DNA of 64,000 nt, taken from Pseudonocardia alaniniphila. GTDB lineage: Bacteria > Actinomycetota > Actinomycetes > Mycobacteriales > Pseudonocardiaceae. The notes under the pieces are model-generated. The model saw nothing but the letters and a program-made list of their open reading frames with translations, ran no database searches and was not told the origin of the DNA. Where the stretch lies: positions 186,001 through 250,000 of the forward strand of contig NZ_JAKXMK010000009.1 in the NCBI RefSeq assembly GCF_022524485.1, written 5' to 3'. Positions within the stretch are counted from its first letter, which is position 1, and each line of letters starts with the position of its first letter. This document shows, one piece after another, positions 44,317 through 52,764 of this stretch. The translations under genes were made by a program, and so were the position numbers.

Positions 44317-45330
44317 ATGAGCGAGCGCATTGCACGCCTGGCCGCAGGTTCCGGCACGCGCGCGCCGGCCCACGCGCTGTTCCGCCGGCTCGCCCTGATC
44401 AATGGCACGGTCTTCACCGTCGGCACGCTCGTGCTGGCGGTCTCCCCGGCCACCGTGTCCTCGCCGGTGCTGCTCACCGAGCTGCCGGTGCTGATCGTCG
44501 GCCTGGCACTGATCCTCGCGGCCAACACCCTGCTGGTGCGCCGGAGCCTCGCTCCGCTGGACGCACTGACCGCCCTCATGCAGAGGGTGGATCTGCTGCG
44601 TTCCCGCGACCGGCTCGCGGAGCGTGGAAACGGCGACCTCACCCACGTGATCGAGACGTTCAACGCGATGCTCGACCGGCTCGAGACCGAGCGCGATACG
44701 AGCAGTGCGGATGCGCTCGCGGCGCAGGAGGGCGAACGGCGGCGCATCGCGCGTGAGCTGCACGACGAGATCGGACAGAGCCTCACCGCGGCGCTCCTGA
44801 GCCTGAAGCGCGCGGTCGACCGCGCCCCGGCGGATCTCGCCGAGGAGCTTCACGCGGTGCAGGAGGCTGTCCGCGCGAGCCTCGACGAGGTCAGGCAGGT
44901 TGCGCGGCGGCTGCGGCCCGACGTGCTGGAGGACCTCGGTCTGGCCAGCGCGCTCACCGCGCTCGTCACCGAGTTCACGCAGGTCAGCGGCATATCCGTG
45001 AAGCGGGTGGCGGACGTGGAGCTGCCCGTGCTGAGCAGCGAGGTCGAGCTCGTCCTCTTCCGGATCACCCAGGAGAGCCTCACGAACGTCGCCCGCCACG
45101 CCCATGCGACCCACGTGGAGCTTGCCGTGCACGCCACCCCGGAGGCGGTCACCCTCCGCGTCACCGACGACGGGCGCGGCGGCGTGCTCCACGAGGGCGC
45201 CGGAATCCGCGGGATGCGCGAGCGTGCCCTGCTCATCGGCGCCGACCTGACCATCACCACACCGAACGGCGGCGGCACCGACGTGCGACTCGTCGTGCCC
45301 ACCGTCACCCAGCAGAGGCGGAACCCGTGA
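44317..45330 (+). CDS. NarL-system sensor histidine kinase
   Basis: A 337-residue membrane histidine kinase of the HisKA_3/HATPase_c type. Two hydrophobic segments (about residues 27-44 and 52-76) flank a very short outside loop. A HAMP-like linker follows, then the phosphoacceptor motif RRRIARELHDEIGQSLTA with His149, and ATPase motifs ITQESLTNVARHAHA, VTDDGRGG and GIRGMRERALLIGA. With almost no external domain it may sense membrane or cytoplasmic signals. The stop overlaps the response-regulator GTG by 4 nt. It is divergent from the antiporter operon across about 300 bp. Confidence 0.92.
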   Translation: MSERIARLAAGSGTRAPAHALFRRLALINGTVFTVGTLVLAVSPATVSSPVLLTELPVLIVGLALILAANTLLVRRSLAPLDALTALMQRVDLLRSRDRLAERGNGDLTHVIETFNAMLDRLETERDTSSADALAAQEGERRRIARELHDEIGQSLTAALLSLKRAVDRAPADLAEELHAVQEAVRASLDEVRQVARRLRPDVLEDLGLASALTALVTEFTQVSGISVKRVADVELPVLSSEVELVLFRITQESLTNVARHAHATHVELAVHATPEAVTLRVTDDGRGGVLHEGAGIRGMRERALLIGADLTITTPNGGGTDVRLVVPTVTQQRRNP

Positions 45331-46004
45331 ACTCCTCGAAGACCCGGATCCTGCTCGCCGACGATCATGCGCTGGTCCGACGGGGGTTGCGGCTGATCCT
45401 CGACGCCGAACCCGACCTCATGGTCGTGGCGGAGGCGTCCGACGGTGCGGAGGCCGTGCAGATCGTCGCCGCCTCGGCCGGTGCCGCCTCGGCTGATGGC
45501 CCCGACCTCGCGATCCTCGACATCGCGATGCCGCGGATGACCGGCATCCAGGCCGCCAGGGAGATCTCACGCCGGGCCCCGGGCATCCGGATCCTGATGC
45601 TGTCGATGTACGACAACGAGCAGTACTTCTTCGAATCCCTCAAGGCGGGCGCATCCGGCTACGTGCTCAAGTCGGTGGCCGATCGCGACCTGCTCGAGGC
45701 CTGCCGTGCGGCGATGCGCGGCGAGCCCTTCCTCTACCCCGGAGCGATCACCGCGCTCATCCGCGACTACCTGCAGCGCAGCCGGCAGGGCGACCGCCTC
45801 CCCGACACCATCCTCACCCCGCGCGAGGAGGAGATCGTCAAGCTCATCGCGGAAGGGCACTCGTCCAAGGAGATCGCCGAGACGCTCGTGATCAGCAGCA
45901 AGACCGTCGACCGGCACCGTGCCAACATCCTGCAGAAACTCGGTATGCGCGATCGGCTCGACCTCACCCGTTACGCCATCCGCGCAGGCCTCGTCGAACC
46001 GTGA
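45327..46004 (+). CDS. NarL/FixJ-family response regulator
   Basis: A 225-residue regulator with a receiver domain (RILLADDHALVRRG, phosphorylation site LAILDIAMPRM with Asp65, LMLSMYDNE, GYVLKSVADRD) and a C-terminal LuxR HTH (LTPREEEIVKLIAEGHSSKE, VISSKTVDRHRANILQKLG). It is co-translated with the histidine kinase (GTGA overlap). Target genes are unknown; the adjacent antiporter operon and the downstream 46-kb genes are candidates. Confidence 0.93.
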   Translation: MNSSKTRILLADDHALVRRGLRLILDAEPDLMVVAEASDGAEAVQIVAASAGAASADGPDLAILDIAMPRMTGIQAAREISRRAPGIRILMLSMYDNEQYFFESLKAGASGYVLKSVADRDLLEACRAAMRGEPFLYPGAITALIRDYLQRSRQGDRLPDTILTPREEEIVKLIAEGHSSKEIAETLVISSKTVDRHRANILQKLGMRDRLDLTRYAIRAGLVEP

Positions 46005-46130
46005 CCCGGTCCCGCTGCATGCCACAGGACGCGGAGATGGGTGTCGGACCCGATGGCCACCCGCATCCCGCCGCGCCAGGCTGACGGGAGCACTCCTGCC
46101 CGGGAGGACGTGACCACGAGAGGGCTGCAC

Positions 46131-46649
46131 ATGGACACCCACGCGCTGGTCGCCGCGCTCGGTCCGGATGCGTCCGCGGCCGTGCACGGGTATCGGCTGG
46201 AGGTCATGGTGGAGGCGGGGCGGCGCGATCTGCGCCTGGCCGACGAGCTGGTGGCAGACCTCGGACGGCTGTTGGCCGAGCGCGGCAGGCCCGACCCGCT
46301 CGAGATCCGCCTGACGTTCCTGCATTGCCCGGGCCGGCCGGAGCTCGCCGGCCGGACACTGCGCTGGTGCCCGTCGCACGGGTGGTCCTCGTCTCACCGC
46401 GTTGCGAGCGCCGCCCTGAGCCACTTCGCCGGCTCCCGGCCATCCGCGTTGGACCTCGTGCCCACCTCCGCCGAGGTCCTGGACTGGGCGACGAGCGGCT
46501 TCGATGGGCCGTCCGTTCCGCCGACGGGTGTCGATCTCGACGACGACCCGCGGGCGATCCGGCGCCTCCTGACCCACGCCCACCCGCTCAGTTCCCGCTC
46601 TCGGGCCGGGCGACGAGCGGACAGCGGGATCGCGACCGAGGAGGAATAA
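46131..46649 (+). CDS. Hypothetical protein, possibly DUF6292-like
   Basis: A 172-residue soluble protein. The central LRWCPSHGWSSSHRVASAAL and LDLVPTSAEVLDWAT pattern recalls the small actinobacterial DUF6292 proteins (a WD..HGW strand then a V.P....V helix), but the match is from memory and tentative. The C terminus is basic and low complexity. The start was set at the ATG at 46131 behind AGAGGGC; an upstream GTG at 46110 has GGGAGG too close. It ends 3 nt before nfeD, so it may be in one operon with it. Confidence 0.55.
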   Translation: MDTHALVAALGPDASAAVHGYRLEVMVEAGRRDLRLADELVADLGRLLAERGRPDPLEIRLTFLHCPGRPELAGRTLRWCPSHGWSSSHRVASAALSHFAGSRPSALDLVPTSAEVLDWATSGFDGPSVPPTGVDLDDDPRAIRRLLTHAHPLSSRSRAGRRADSGIATEEE

Positions 46650-46652
46650 CGG

Positions 46653-47084
46653 ATGGATCCGTGGATCCTCTGGCTCACCGGCGCCGTGGTGCTGGGTGTT
46701 GCCGAGGCCTTCACCCTGACCGCGGTCTCCGGGCTGCTCGCCGGCGCATCGCTCGTCACGGCGGTGGTGGCGGCCGCCGGGCTGCCGGTGCCCCTGCAGG
46801 TGATCGTCTTCGCGGTGGCCGCCACGGCCGGGATCGTCGTCCTCCGCCGGGCGGCCGCCCGGCACGGTCCCCGCGTCGACGAGGTCCGCTTCGGGGTGGA
46901 CGCGCTCCCCGGTCGCACCGGCTACGTCGTGGACGCCGTGACGGGGCGGGCCGGAACCGTCCGCATCGGCGGCGAGGACTGGACGGCCCGCGCCCTCGAC
47001 GAGACCGGCACGATCCCCGTGGGGCGGGCCGTGGACGTCATCCGGATCGATGGCGCGACGGCCGTCGTGCATGCGCGGGAGTGA
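46653..47084 (+). CDS. NfeD-like membrane protein
   Basis: A 143-residue short NfeD protein. Two to three N-terminal transmembrane helices (ILWLTGAVVLGVAEAF, LVTAVVAAAGLPVPLQVIVFA) are followed by an OB-fold of about 65 residues (LPGRTGYVVDAVTGRAGTVR, ending AVDVIRIDGATAVVHARE). NfeD proteins pair with SPFH/stomatin proteins in membrane microdomains, and such a gene begins 2 nt after this one. Confidence 0.88.
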   Translation: MDPWILWLTGAVVLGVAEAFTLTAVSGLLAGASLVTAVVAAAGLPVPLQVIVFAVAATAGIVVLRRAAARHGPRVDEVRFGVDALPGRTGYVVDAVTGRAGTVRIGGEDWTARALDETGTIPVGRAVDVIRIDGATAVVHARE

Positions 47085-47086
47085 CC

Positions 47087-48016
47087 ATGGGCCTTCCGCC
47101 GCTGCTCGCCGCCGGGCTGCTCGTCGCCCTGCTCGTGGTCGTGACCGTCGTGCGGGCGGTGCGCATCGTGCCGCAGGCGCGTGCCCGCAACGTCGAGCGG
47201 CTGGGGCGTTACCACCGGACGCTGCAGCCCGGCCTGAGCATCGTCATCCCCTACGTCGACCGGGTGCACCCGCCCATCGACCTGCGCGAGCAGGTCGTGT
47301 CGTTCGCCCCGCAACCGGTGATCACCGAGGACAACCTCGTGGTGGAGATCGACACCGTGCTCTACTTCCAGGTGACCGACCCCCGGTCGGCCGCCTACGA
47401 GATCGCCGACCATCTGCGGGCCGTCGAGCACCTCACCGTCACCACCCTGCGCAACGTCGTGGGGTCGATGGACCTGGAGCGCGCGCTCACCTCCCGCGAC
47501 AGCATCAACTCCCAGCTGCGCACCGTGCTCGACGACGCCACCGGGAAGTGGGGCCTGCGCGTCAACCGGGTCGAGATCAAGGCGATCGACCCCCCGGTCA
47601 GCATCACGGACGCGATGGAGAAGCAGATGCGCGCCGAACGGAACAAACGCGCGACGATCCTGACCGCCGAAGGCGACAAGCAGGGCGCCATCCTCCGCGC
47701 GGAGGGCGAACGCGCGGCGGCGATCCTCAAGGCGGAGGGTCGCGCCCGCGAGATCGACGAGGTGTTCCAGGCCGTGCACCGCAACAATCCCGACCCGAAC
47801 CTGCTCGCGTACCAGTACCTGCAAGTGCTTCCGCAGCTCGCTCAGGGGCCGGGCTCCACGTTCTGGATGGTCCCCACCGAGGTCACCGCCGCCTTGACGG
47901 CCGTCTCGCGGGCGTTCGGCGACGGCGCGGGGGAGGCCACCGGGGCGGCCGGCCGCGTAGCCGCCCGCGACGGTTCCGAGGTCGCGCGTCCCGGTGGGAG
48001 AAGCGCGCGGCAGTAG
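47087..48016 (+). CDS. SPFH/band-7 (stomatin-like) membrane protein
   Basis: A 309-residue stomatin-like protein: one N-terminal membrane helix (LLAAGLLVALLVVVTVVRAV), then the band-7 domain with ERLGRYHRTLQPGLSIVIPY, NLVVEIDTVLYFQVTDPRSA and AMEKQMRAERNKRATILTAE, and an Ala/Glu-rich coiled coil. It probably oligomerises on the cytoplasmic face to organise membrane domains. It is co-translated with nfeD, the standard pairing. Confidence 0.92.
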   Translation: MGLPPLLAAGLLVALLVVVTVVRAVRIVPQARARNVERLGRYHRTLQPGLSIVIPYVDRVHPPIDLREQVVSFAPQPVITEDNLVVEIDTVLYFQVTDPRSAAYEIADHLRAVEHLTVTTLRNVVGSMDLERALTSRDSINSQLRTVLDDATGKWGLRVNRVEIKAIDPPVSITDAMEKQMRAERNKRATILTAEGDKQGAILRAEGERAAAILKAEGRAREIDEVFQAVHRNNPDPNLLAYQYLQVLPQLAQGPGSTFWMVPTEVTAALTAVSRAFGDGAGEATGAAGRVAARDGSEVARPGGRSARQ

Positions 48017-48085
48017 CCCGGGGCCGCGGGCCGGGTAGGGTTTCGGTTTCGCCTGGTCTGGGGGCGGATGTCGGGAGGTGGGCGC

Positions 48086-48463
48086 GTGGGGCAGCAGGCC
48101 GCGCTCGTCCGTCGCCTTCTCGGTTCATTGCTGGCGCTGCTCGCAGCGCTCGTCCTCACGGCCGCGGCCCTGCCCACCGCGCACTCGGAAGAGCCAAGTG
48201 CGCCGGCGCCGCCCGCGCCCGCCGCACTCGGCTGGGGTGTCGACCAGACGCCGCCCGGCGACGCCACGGTGCGTATCGGTCGCGTCCCGATCGCGTGCAC
48301 CGCGATCGGCAGTCACCCGGCGGTCGAACCCGTTTCGCCTGTGCCCGTCGCGCCGGCGGCGTGTTCCCACGCTCCCGTGCGCGGCACGATCTCCCAGCGG
48401 ACGGGCGAGTCCACCGCGATACCGGGGCGGGCGCCGCCGGCCGGGGATCAGCCGACGTTCTGA
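48086..48463 (+). CDS. Small secreted or anchored protein upstream of secDF
   Basis: A 125-residue frame with a basic N terminus, a long hydrophobic signal segment (LLGSLLALLAALVLTAAALP) and then a Pro/Ala-rich mature region with two cysteines (PIACTAIG, APAACSHAP). The GTG at 48086 has GGAGG at 7 nt; a longer form starts at 48068. No known domain. It lies 48 nt before secDF in the same direction and may be co-transcribed with it. Confidence 0.55.
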   Translation: MGQQAALVRRLLGSLLALLAALVLTAAALPTAHSEEPSAPAPPAPAALGWGVDQTPPGDATVRIGRVPIACTAIGSHPAVEPVSPVPVAPAACSHAPVRGTISQRTGESTAIPGRAPPAGDQPTF

Positions 48464-48511
48464 TCCCCTGGCCGCACGCCTCTGCGCGGTGGCCCTGTTC
48501 CGAGGACCCGT

Positions 48512-50758
48512 GTGCCCCGATCCGTAGTGGTGCGCGCCCTGGTGGCGCTCGCCGTGCTCGTCCCGTCCATCTGGTCGGCCGTGACCCTCCGCCCGACCCT
48601 TGGCCTCGATCTGCGCGGCGGCACGCAGATCGTGCTGGAGACCCGCGACGCGCCCGGAACCGTGGCCGACGCCGCGGCCACCGACCGTGTGCTCGGCGTG
48701 CTCCGTGATCGCGTCGACGGCCTCGGCGTCGCCGAGCCTTCACTGTCGCGCTCGGGGGAGCGGCGCATCGTCGTCGAGCTGCCCGGCGTGCAGGACCCTG
48801 CGGAGGCGGCTGACGTCCTGGGCCGCACCGCGCAGCTGACGATCCATCCCGTGCTCGGCGCGGCGAGTCCCGGCACCGCCCGGATCCTGCCGGACGAGGA
48901 CGGAACGGCGCTGGCCCTCGGCCCGCCCGCCCTGGCAGGTGAGGACGTCTCCGGGGCCCGTGCCTCCACCGGAACACCCGGCGTCATCGGATCGGTGGTG
49001 GAGGTCGCGTTCGCGGGGGAGGGACGGCAGCGCTGGCAGCAGCTCACCGCACAGGCGGCGTGCGCGCCGTCGGGTGATCCGGCCCGTCGTATCGCGATCG
49101 TGCTCGACGATCGCGTGATCTCCTCCCCGCAGCTCGATCCGTCGATCGCCTGTGGAGCCGGGATCCCCGGCGGCTCGACGCAGATCACGGGGTCGTTCAG
49201 CCGGGAACAGGCCGGCGATCTCGCCGTGCTCATCTCCGGGGGAGCGCTGCCGGTGCCGGTCGAGATCATCGAACAGCGGACGGTGGGTCCGACGCTCGGC
49301 GCGGCCGCGATCGAGGCCAGCGCGGTGGCCGCGGCGATCGGGGTGGCGCTGACCGGCGTGTTCCTGATGACGGTCTATCGGCTCGTCGGACTGGCCGCCG
49401 TGCTCGCGCTGGCCGCGTACGTGGTGATCAGCTATGCGGGCCTCACCGCGTTGGGCGCGACCCTGACGTTGCCGGGGCTCGCGGGCTTCGTGCTCGCGAT
49501 CGGGATGGCCGTCGACGCGAACGTGCTGGTGGCGGAACGGGCCCGCGAGGAGTACCAGCGCGTACGGCGGCTGGACCGGGCCGCCGAGATCGGCTACCGC
49601 AGCGCGTTGCCCGCCGTGGCCGACTCGGCCGTCACGACGCTGCTCGCCGGCGGCCTGCTCTTCGGCCTCGCATCCGGGCCGGTGCGCGGGTTCGGGGTGA
49701 CCCTGACGCTCGGCGTGCTCGTCTCGCTGTTCTCCGCGCTCGTGCTGTCCCGGATGCTGACGATCTGGCTCGTGCGCCGGCGGTGGATACGGCAGCGGCC
49801 CGCGTGGTCGGGGCTCGCCTCGCTCGGACCCGTGCGCACCTGGCTCGGGCGCCGTGACCCCGACCTGCTGCGCCGGCACCGGCGGTTGCTGGTCTGCTCG
49901 GGGATCGTCGTCCTGCTCGCGCTCGCCGGGGTCGTGGCCCGCGGGCTGGAGTTCGGCGTCGAGTTCACCGGGGGCCGTGCGGTCGAGTTCTCGACGGCCC
50001 GGCCGTTGGCGCCCGAGGCTGCGCGCGAGGCCGTCGCCGACGCCGGGTTCCCCACCCTCGCCGTGCAGGCCACCGGGTCGGGCGGGCTGTCGGTCCGCAG
50101 CGGTGATCTGACGGACGAGGACGTCGCCGCCGTGCGCGGAGCGCTGGCGGATGCGGCGGGTGGTGCCGAGTTGCTGCGCGACGAGCGGATCGGCCCGAGC
50201 CTCGGCGAGGAACTCCGCCGGGGCGCCCTCATCGCGCTCGGGGTGGCGCTCGCCGCGCAGCTGATCTACCTGGCCGTCCGCTTCCGCTGGGTGTTCAGCG
50301 TGGGTGCGGTCGTCGCGCTGATGGCCAACGTGACCGTGGTCGTCGGGGTGTTCGCGTGGTGGGGCAGGCCGGTGGACGGGGTGTTCCTGGCGGCGCTGCT
50401 CACCGTGATCGGCTACACCGTGAACGACTCGGTGGTCGTGTTCGACCGCGTCCGCGAGGGCTGGACGACCGAACACGGCCCGGCCCTACGCAGGCTCGTC
50501 GGGGCGGCGGTGCTGGCGACGCTTCCCCGCACCGTCAACACCGGTGTGTCCACCCTGGTGATCCTCGCGGCGCTGCTCGTGCTCGGCGGCGACACGCTCG
50601 TCGACTTCGCCCTCGCGCTGCTCGTGGGCATCGTCGTCGGCACGGCGTCGACGATCAGCGTGGCGGCTCCCCTCGCGATCGAGTTGCAGCGCGGGAGCCG
50701 ACGGCCGGCACCTCGGCGTCCGGTCGCGCGGCGCCGCAGCACGGGAGCCGTGCTGTGA
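48512..50758 (+). CDS. secDF: SecDF fusion protein-export subunit
   Basis: A 748-residue single-chain SecD-SecF, an RND-type proton-driven accessory of the Sec translocon. The SecD half has TLGLDLRGGTQIVLETR, the P1 ectodomain and DANVLVAERAREE in the fourth helix. The SecF half has GLEFGVEFTGGRAVEF and VNDSVVVFDRVREGW. Actinobacteria normally carry separate secD and secF next to ruvB/relA; this fused copy in a different context is probably an additional paralogue. The GTG at 48512 has GAGGA upstream. The stop overlaps the acyltransferase start by 4 nt. Confidence 0.92.
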   Translation: MPRSVVVRALVALAVLVPSIWSAVTLRPTLGLDLRGGTQIVLETRDAPGTVADAAATDRVLGVLRDRVDGLGVAEPSLSRSGERRIVVELPGVQDPAEAADVLGRTAQLTIHPVLGAASPGTARILPDEDGTALALGPPALAGEDVSGARASTGTPGVIGSVVEVAFAGEGRQRWQQLTAQAACAPSGDPARRIAIVLDDRVISSPQLDPSIACGAGIPGGSTQITGSFSREQAGDLAVLISGGALPVPVEIIEQRTVGPTLGAAAIEASAVAAAIGVALTGVFLMTVYRLVGLAAVLALAAYVVISYAGLTALGATLTLPGLAGFVLAIGMAVDANVLVAERAREEYQRVRRLDRAAEIGYRSALPAVADSAVTTLLAGGLLFGLASGPVRGFGVTLTLGVLVSLFSALVLSRMLTIWLVRRRWIRQRPAWSGLASLGPVRTWLGRRDPDLLRRHRRLLVCSGIVVLLALAGVVARGLEFGVEFTGGRAVEFSTARPLAPEAAREAVADAGFPTLAVQATGSGGLSVRSGDLTDEDVAAVRGALADAAGGAELLRDERIGPSLGEELRRGALIALGVALAAQLIYLAVRFRWVFSVGAVVALMANVTVVVGVFAWWGRPVDGVFLAALLTVIGYTVNDSVVVFDRVREGWTTEHGPALRRLVGAAVLATLPRTVNTGVSTLVILAALLVLGGDTLVDFALALLVGIVVGTASTISVAAPLAIELQRGSRRPAPRRPVARRRSTGAVL

Positions 50759-52761
50759 CGGCGCCCGGGCCATCGGGCCCACGTGCACAGGCACCGGTGG
50801 GCGCGGCCTACCGGCCCGAGCTGCAGGGACTGCGCGCGCTAGCCGTTGGCCTCGTCGTGATCTACCACGTGTGGATCGACAGGGTGTCCGGCGGCGTCGA
50901 CGTCTTCTTCCTGCTCACGGGGTTCCTGCTCACCGGAGGGCTGGTGCGGGCCGCGGAACGGGGTGTGCTCGACGTCAGGCTGCAGTGGAGCCGGACGCTG
51001 CGCCGACTGATCCCGGCGGCATCCGTCGTGCTCGTGGCGACGGTAGTGCTGAGCATCGCCGTGCTACCGCAAGGGCGCTGGGCGCAGACGATCCGGGAGA
51101 TCGCCGCCGCGGCGCTGTTCATGGAGAACTGGCAGTTGGCAGCCGACTCGGTCGACTATGCCGCCCGCACCAACATGACCAGCGTGGTGCAGCACTTCTG
51201 GTCGCTGTCCATCCAGGGCCAGGTCTTCCTCCTGTGGCCGCTCCTGGTCGCGGTCGTCGCGGTCAGCTGCGTCGGCTCCCCGGCCCGGCTGCGTCCCCGG
51301 ATGACCGCCGCTCTGGCGAGCCTGTTCGTCGCCTCCCTCGCGTACTCGGCAGAGCTGACGATCACGAACCAGCCACTCGCGTACTTCCACACCCTCACCC
51401 GGCTCTGGGAGTTCGCTCTCGGCGGGCTGCTCGCCCTCACCATCGACCGGATCGCGCTCTCGCCGCGCGCACGGATCGCGGCCGGGTGGCTCGGCGTCGT
51501 CGGCCTCGTGGCGTGTGGCGCGGCCATCCCGGTCGCGGACGTGTTCCCCGGCGTCGCTGCGCTGTGGCCCACCGGCTGCGCCGCGCTCGTGCTCGTCGCC
51601 GGCCGGACCGGTTCACGCGCAGGCGCCGACCGGCTGCTTGCCCTCGGTGCCGCCCGCTACCTCGGCGACATCAGCTACTCCCTCTACCTCTGGCACTGGG
51701 TGCTGCTCGTCGCGTACCTGGCAGTCACCGGCGAGCAGACGGTCGGTCCGGGCGGCGGTGCCGCCGTGATCCTCACCTCGCTCGGGCTCGCCGCCCTCAC
51801 CCATCACCTCGTCGAACGACCGGTGCTGCGCCGGCAGGCCGATGGGCGAACCGGATACCGGATCGCCGCGGCCGGCACCACGGCGGTGCTCCTCGTGGCA
51901 GTCACCTGGCAGGTCGTCGGGGTCCGGCCACCGGAGCCTGACGCGATGGCGGGCGACGCCGCTCACCCCGGCGCGACGGCCCTGCGCACCGGCGCCGTGG
52001 AACCGGCGCCGCTGCTCCCCCCGCCCGTCTCGATCTACGACGACTGGGTGCGTATCGAGCACTGGGACTGCAGGTCCATGGCCGCCTTCCCCATGAACAC
52101 GTGCACCCTGCCGGCGACCGAGCCGCCCGCCCGGCGGGTGGTCCTCGTCGGCGACTCCCACGTCCAACAGCTCTCCGGCGCGCTCGTGCCGATCGCCCAG
52201 CAGAGCAACTGGCAGCTCACCGCGATCATCCGCGGGGCCTGCCCGTTCTCCACCGCCTCGGAGGTGGTCGCCGATGAAGCCGACTGCCTGGCCTGGAACG
52301 CCGCCGCGATGGACGAGATCCTCGCCATGCACCCCGACACCGTCATCACGCTCGCCAGCCGCGACGCGCGCGCCGGGCTGACGGAGAAGACGCCGCCCGG
52401 GTTCGTGGACCAGTGGCGCAGGCTCGACGCTGCCGGGATCGCCGTGGTGGCGCTGCGCGACACGCCCCGGTTCGCCCACTCCGTTCCCGACTGCGTGCAG
52501 ACCCGGCCCGACGACCTCGACTCCTGCGGGATCGCCCGCGCCGACGTCTACACCCCGGCTCCACCGTGGACCCTGCTGCCGGACGTCCCGTCGAACGTCA
52601 CGTTCATCGACACCGCCGACGCCGTCTGCGACCCCGAGCGCTGCCCGGCCGTGATCGGGAACGTCCTGGTCTACATGGACGACAACCACCTCAGCGCCAC
52701 CTACAGCACTACGATGGCCGGCCTGCTCGCCGACCCGCTCCACGCAGCCGTCGAGCGATGA
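50755..52761 (+). CDS. Acyltransferase-3/SGNH (OafA-like) membrane protein
   Basis: A 668-residue OafA/YrhL-type protein. About ten transmembrane helices form the acyltransferase-3 domain (YRPELQGLRALAVGLVVIYH at residues 18-37, GGVDVFFLLTGFLLTGGL). The C-terminal extracytoplasmic SGNH-hydrolase-like domain begins around residue 460, with VLVGDSHVQQLSGAL and the Asp/His block MDDNHLSATYS. Such proteins O-acylate cell-wall polysaccharides or other exported glycans. It is translationally coupled to secDF, an unusual pairing. Confidence 0.92.
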   Translation: MTAPGPSGPRAQAPVGAAYRPELQGLRALAVGLVVIYHVWIDRVSGGVDVFFLLTGFLLTGGLVRAAERGVLDVRLQWSRTLRRLIPAASVVLVATVVLSIAVLPQGRWAQTIREIAAAALFMENWQLAADSVDYAARTNMTSVVQHFWSLSIQGQVFLLWPLLVAVVAVSCVGSPARLRPRMTAALASLFVASLAYSAELTITNQPLAYFHTLTRLWEFALGGLLALTIDRIALSPRARIAAGWLGVVGLVACGAAIPVADVFPGVAALWPTGCAALVLVAGRTGSRAGADRLLALGAARYLGDISYSLYLWHWVLLVAYLAVTGEQTVGPGGGAAVILTSLGLAALTHHLVERPVLRRQADGRTGYRIAAAGTTAVLLVAVTWQVVGVRPPEPDAMAGDAAHPGATALRTGAVEPAPLLPPPVSIYDDWVRIEHWDCRSMAAFPMNTCTLPATEPPARRVVLVGDSHVQQLSGALVPIAQQSNWQLTAIIRGACPFSTASEVVADEADCLAWNAAAMDEILAMHPDTVITLASRDARAGLTEKTPPGFVDQWRRLDAAGIAVVALRDTPRFAHSVPDCVQTRPDDLDSCGIARADVYTPAPPWTLLPDVPSNVTFIDTADAVCDPERCPAVIGNVLVYMDDNHLSATYSTTMAGLLADPLHAAVER

Positions 52762-52764
52762 CGA

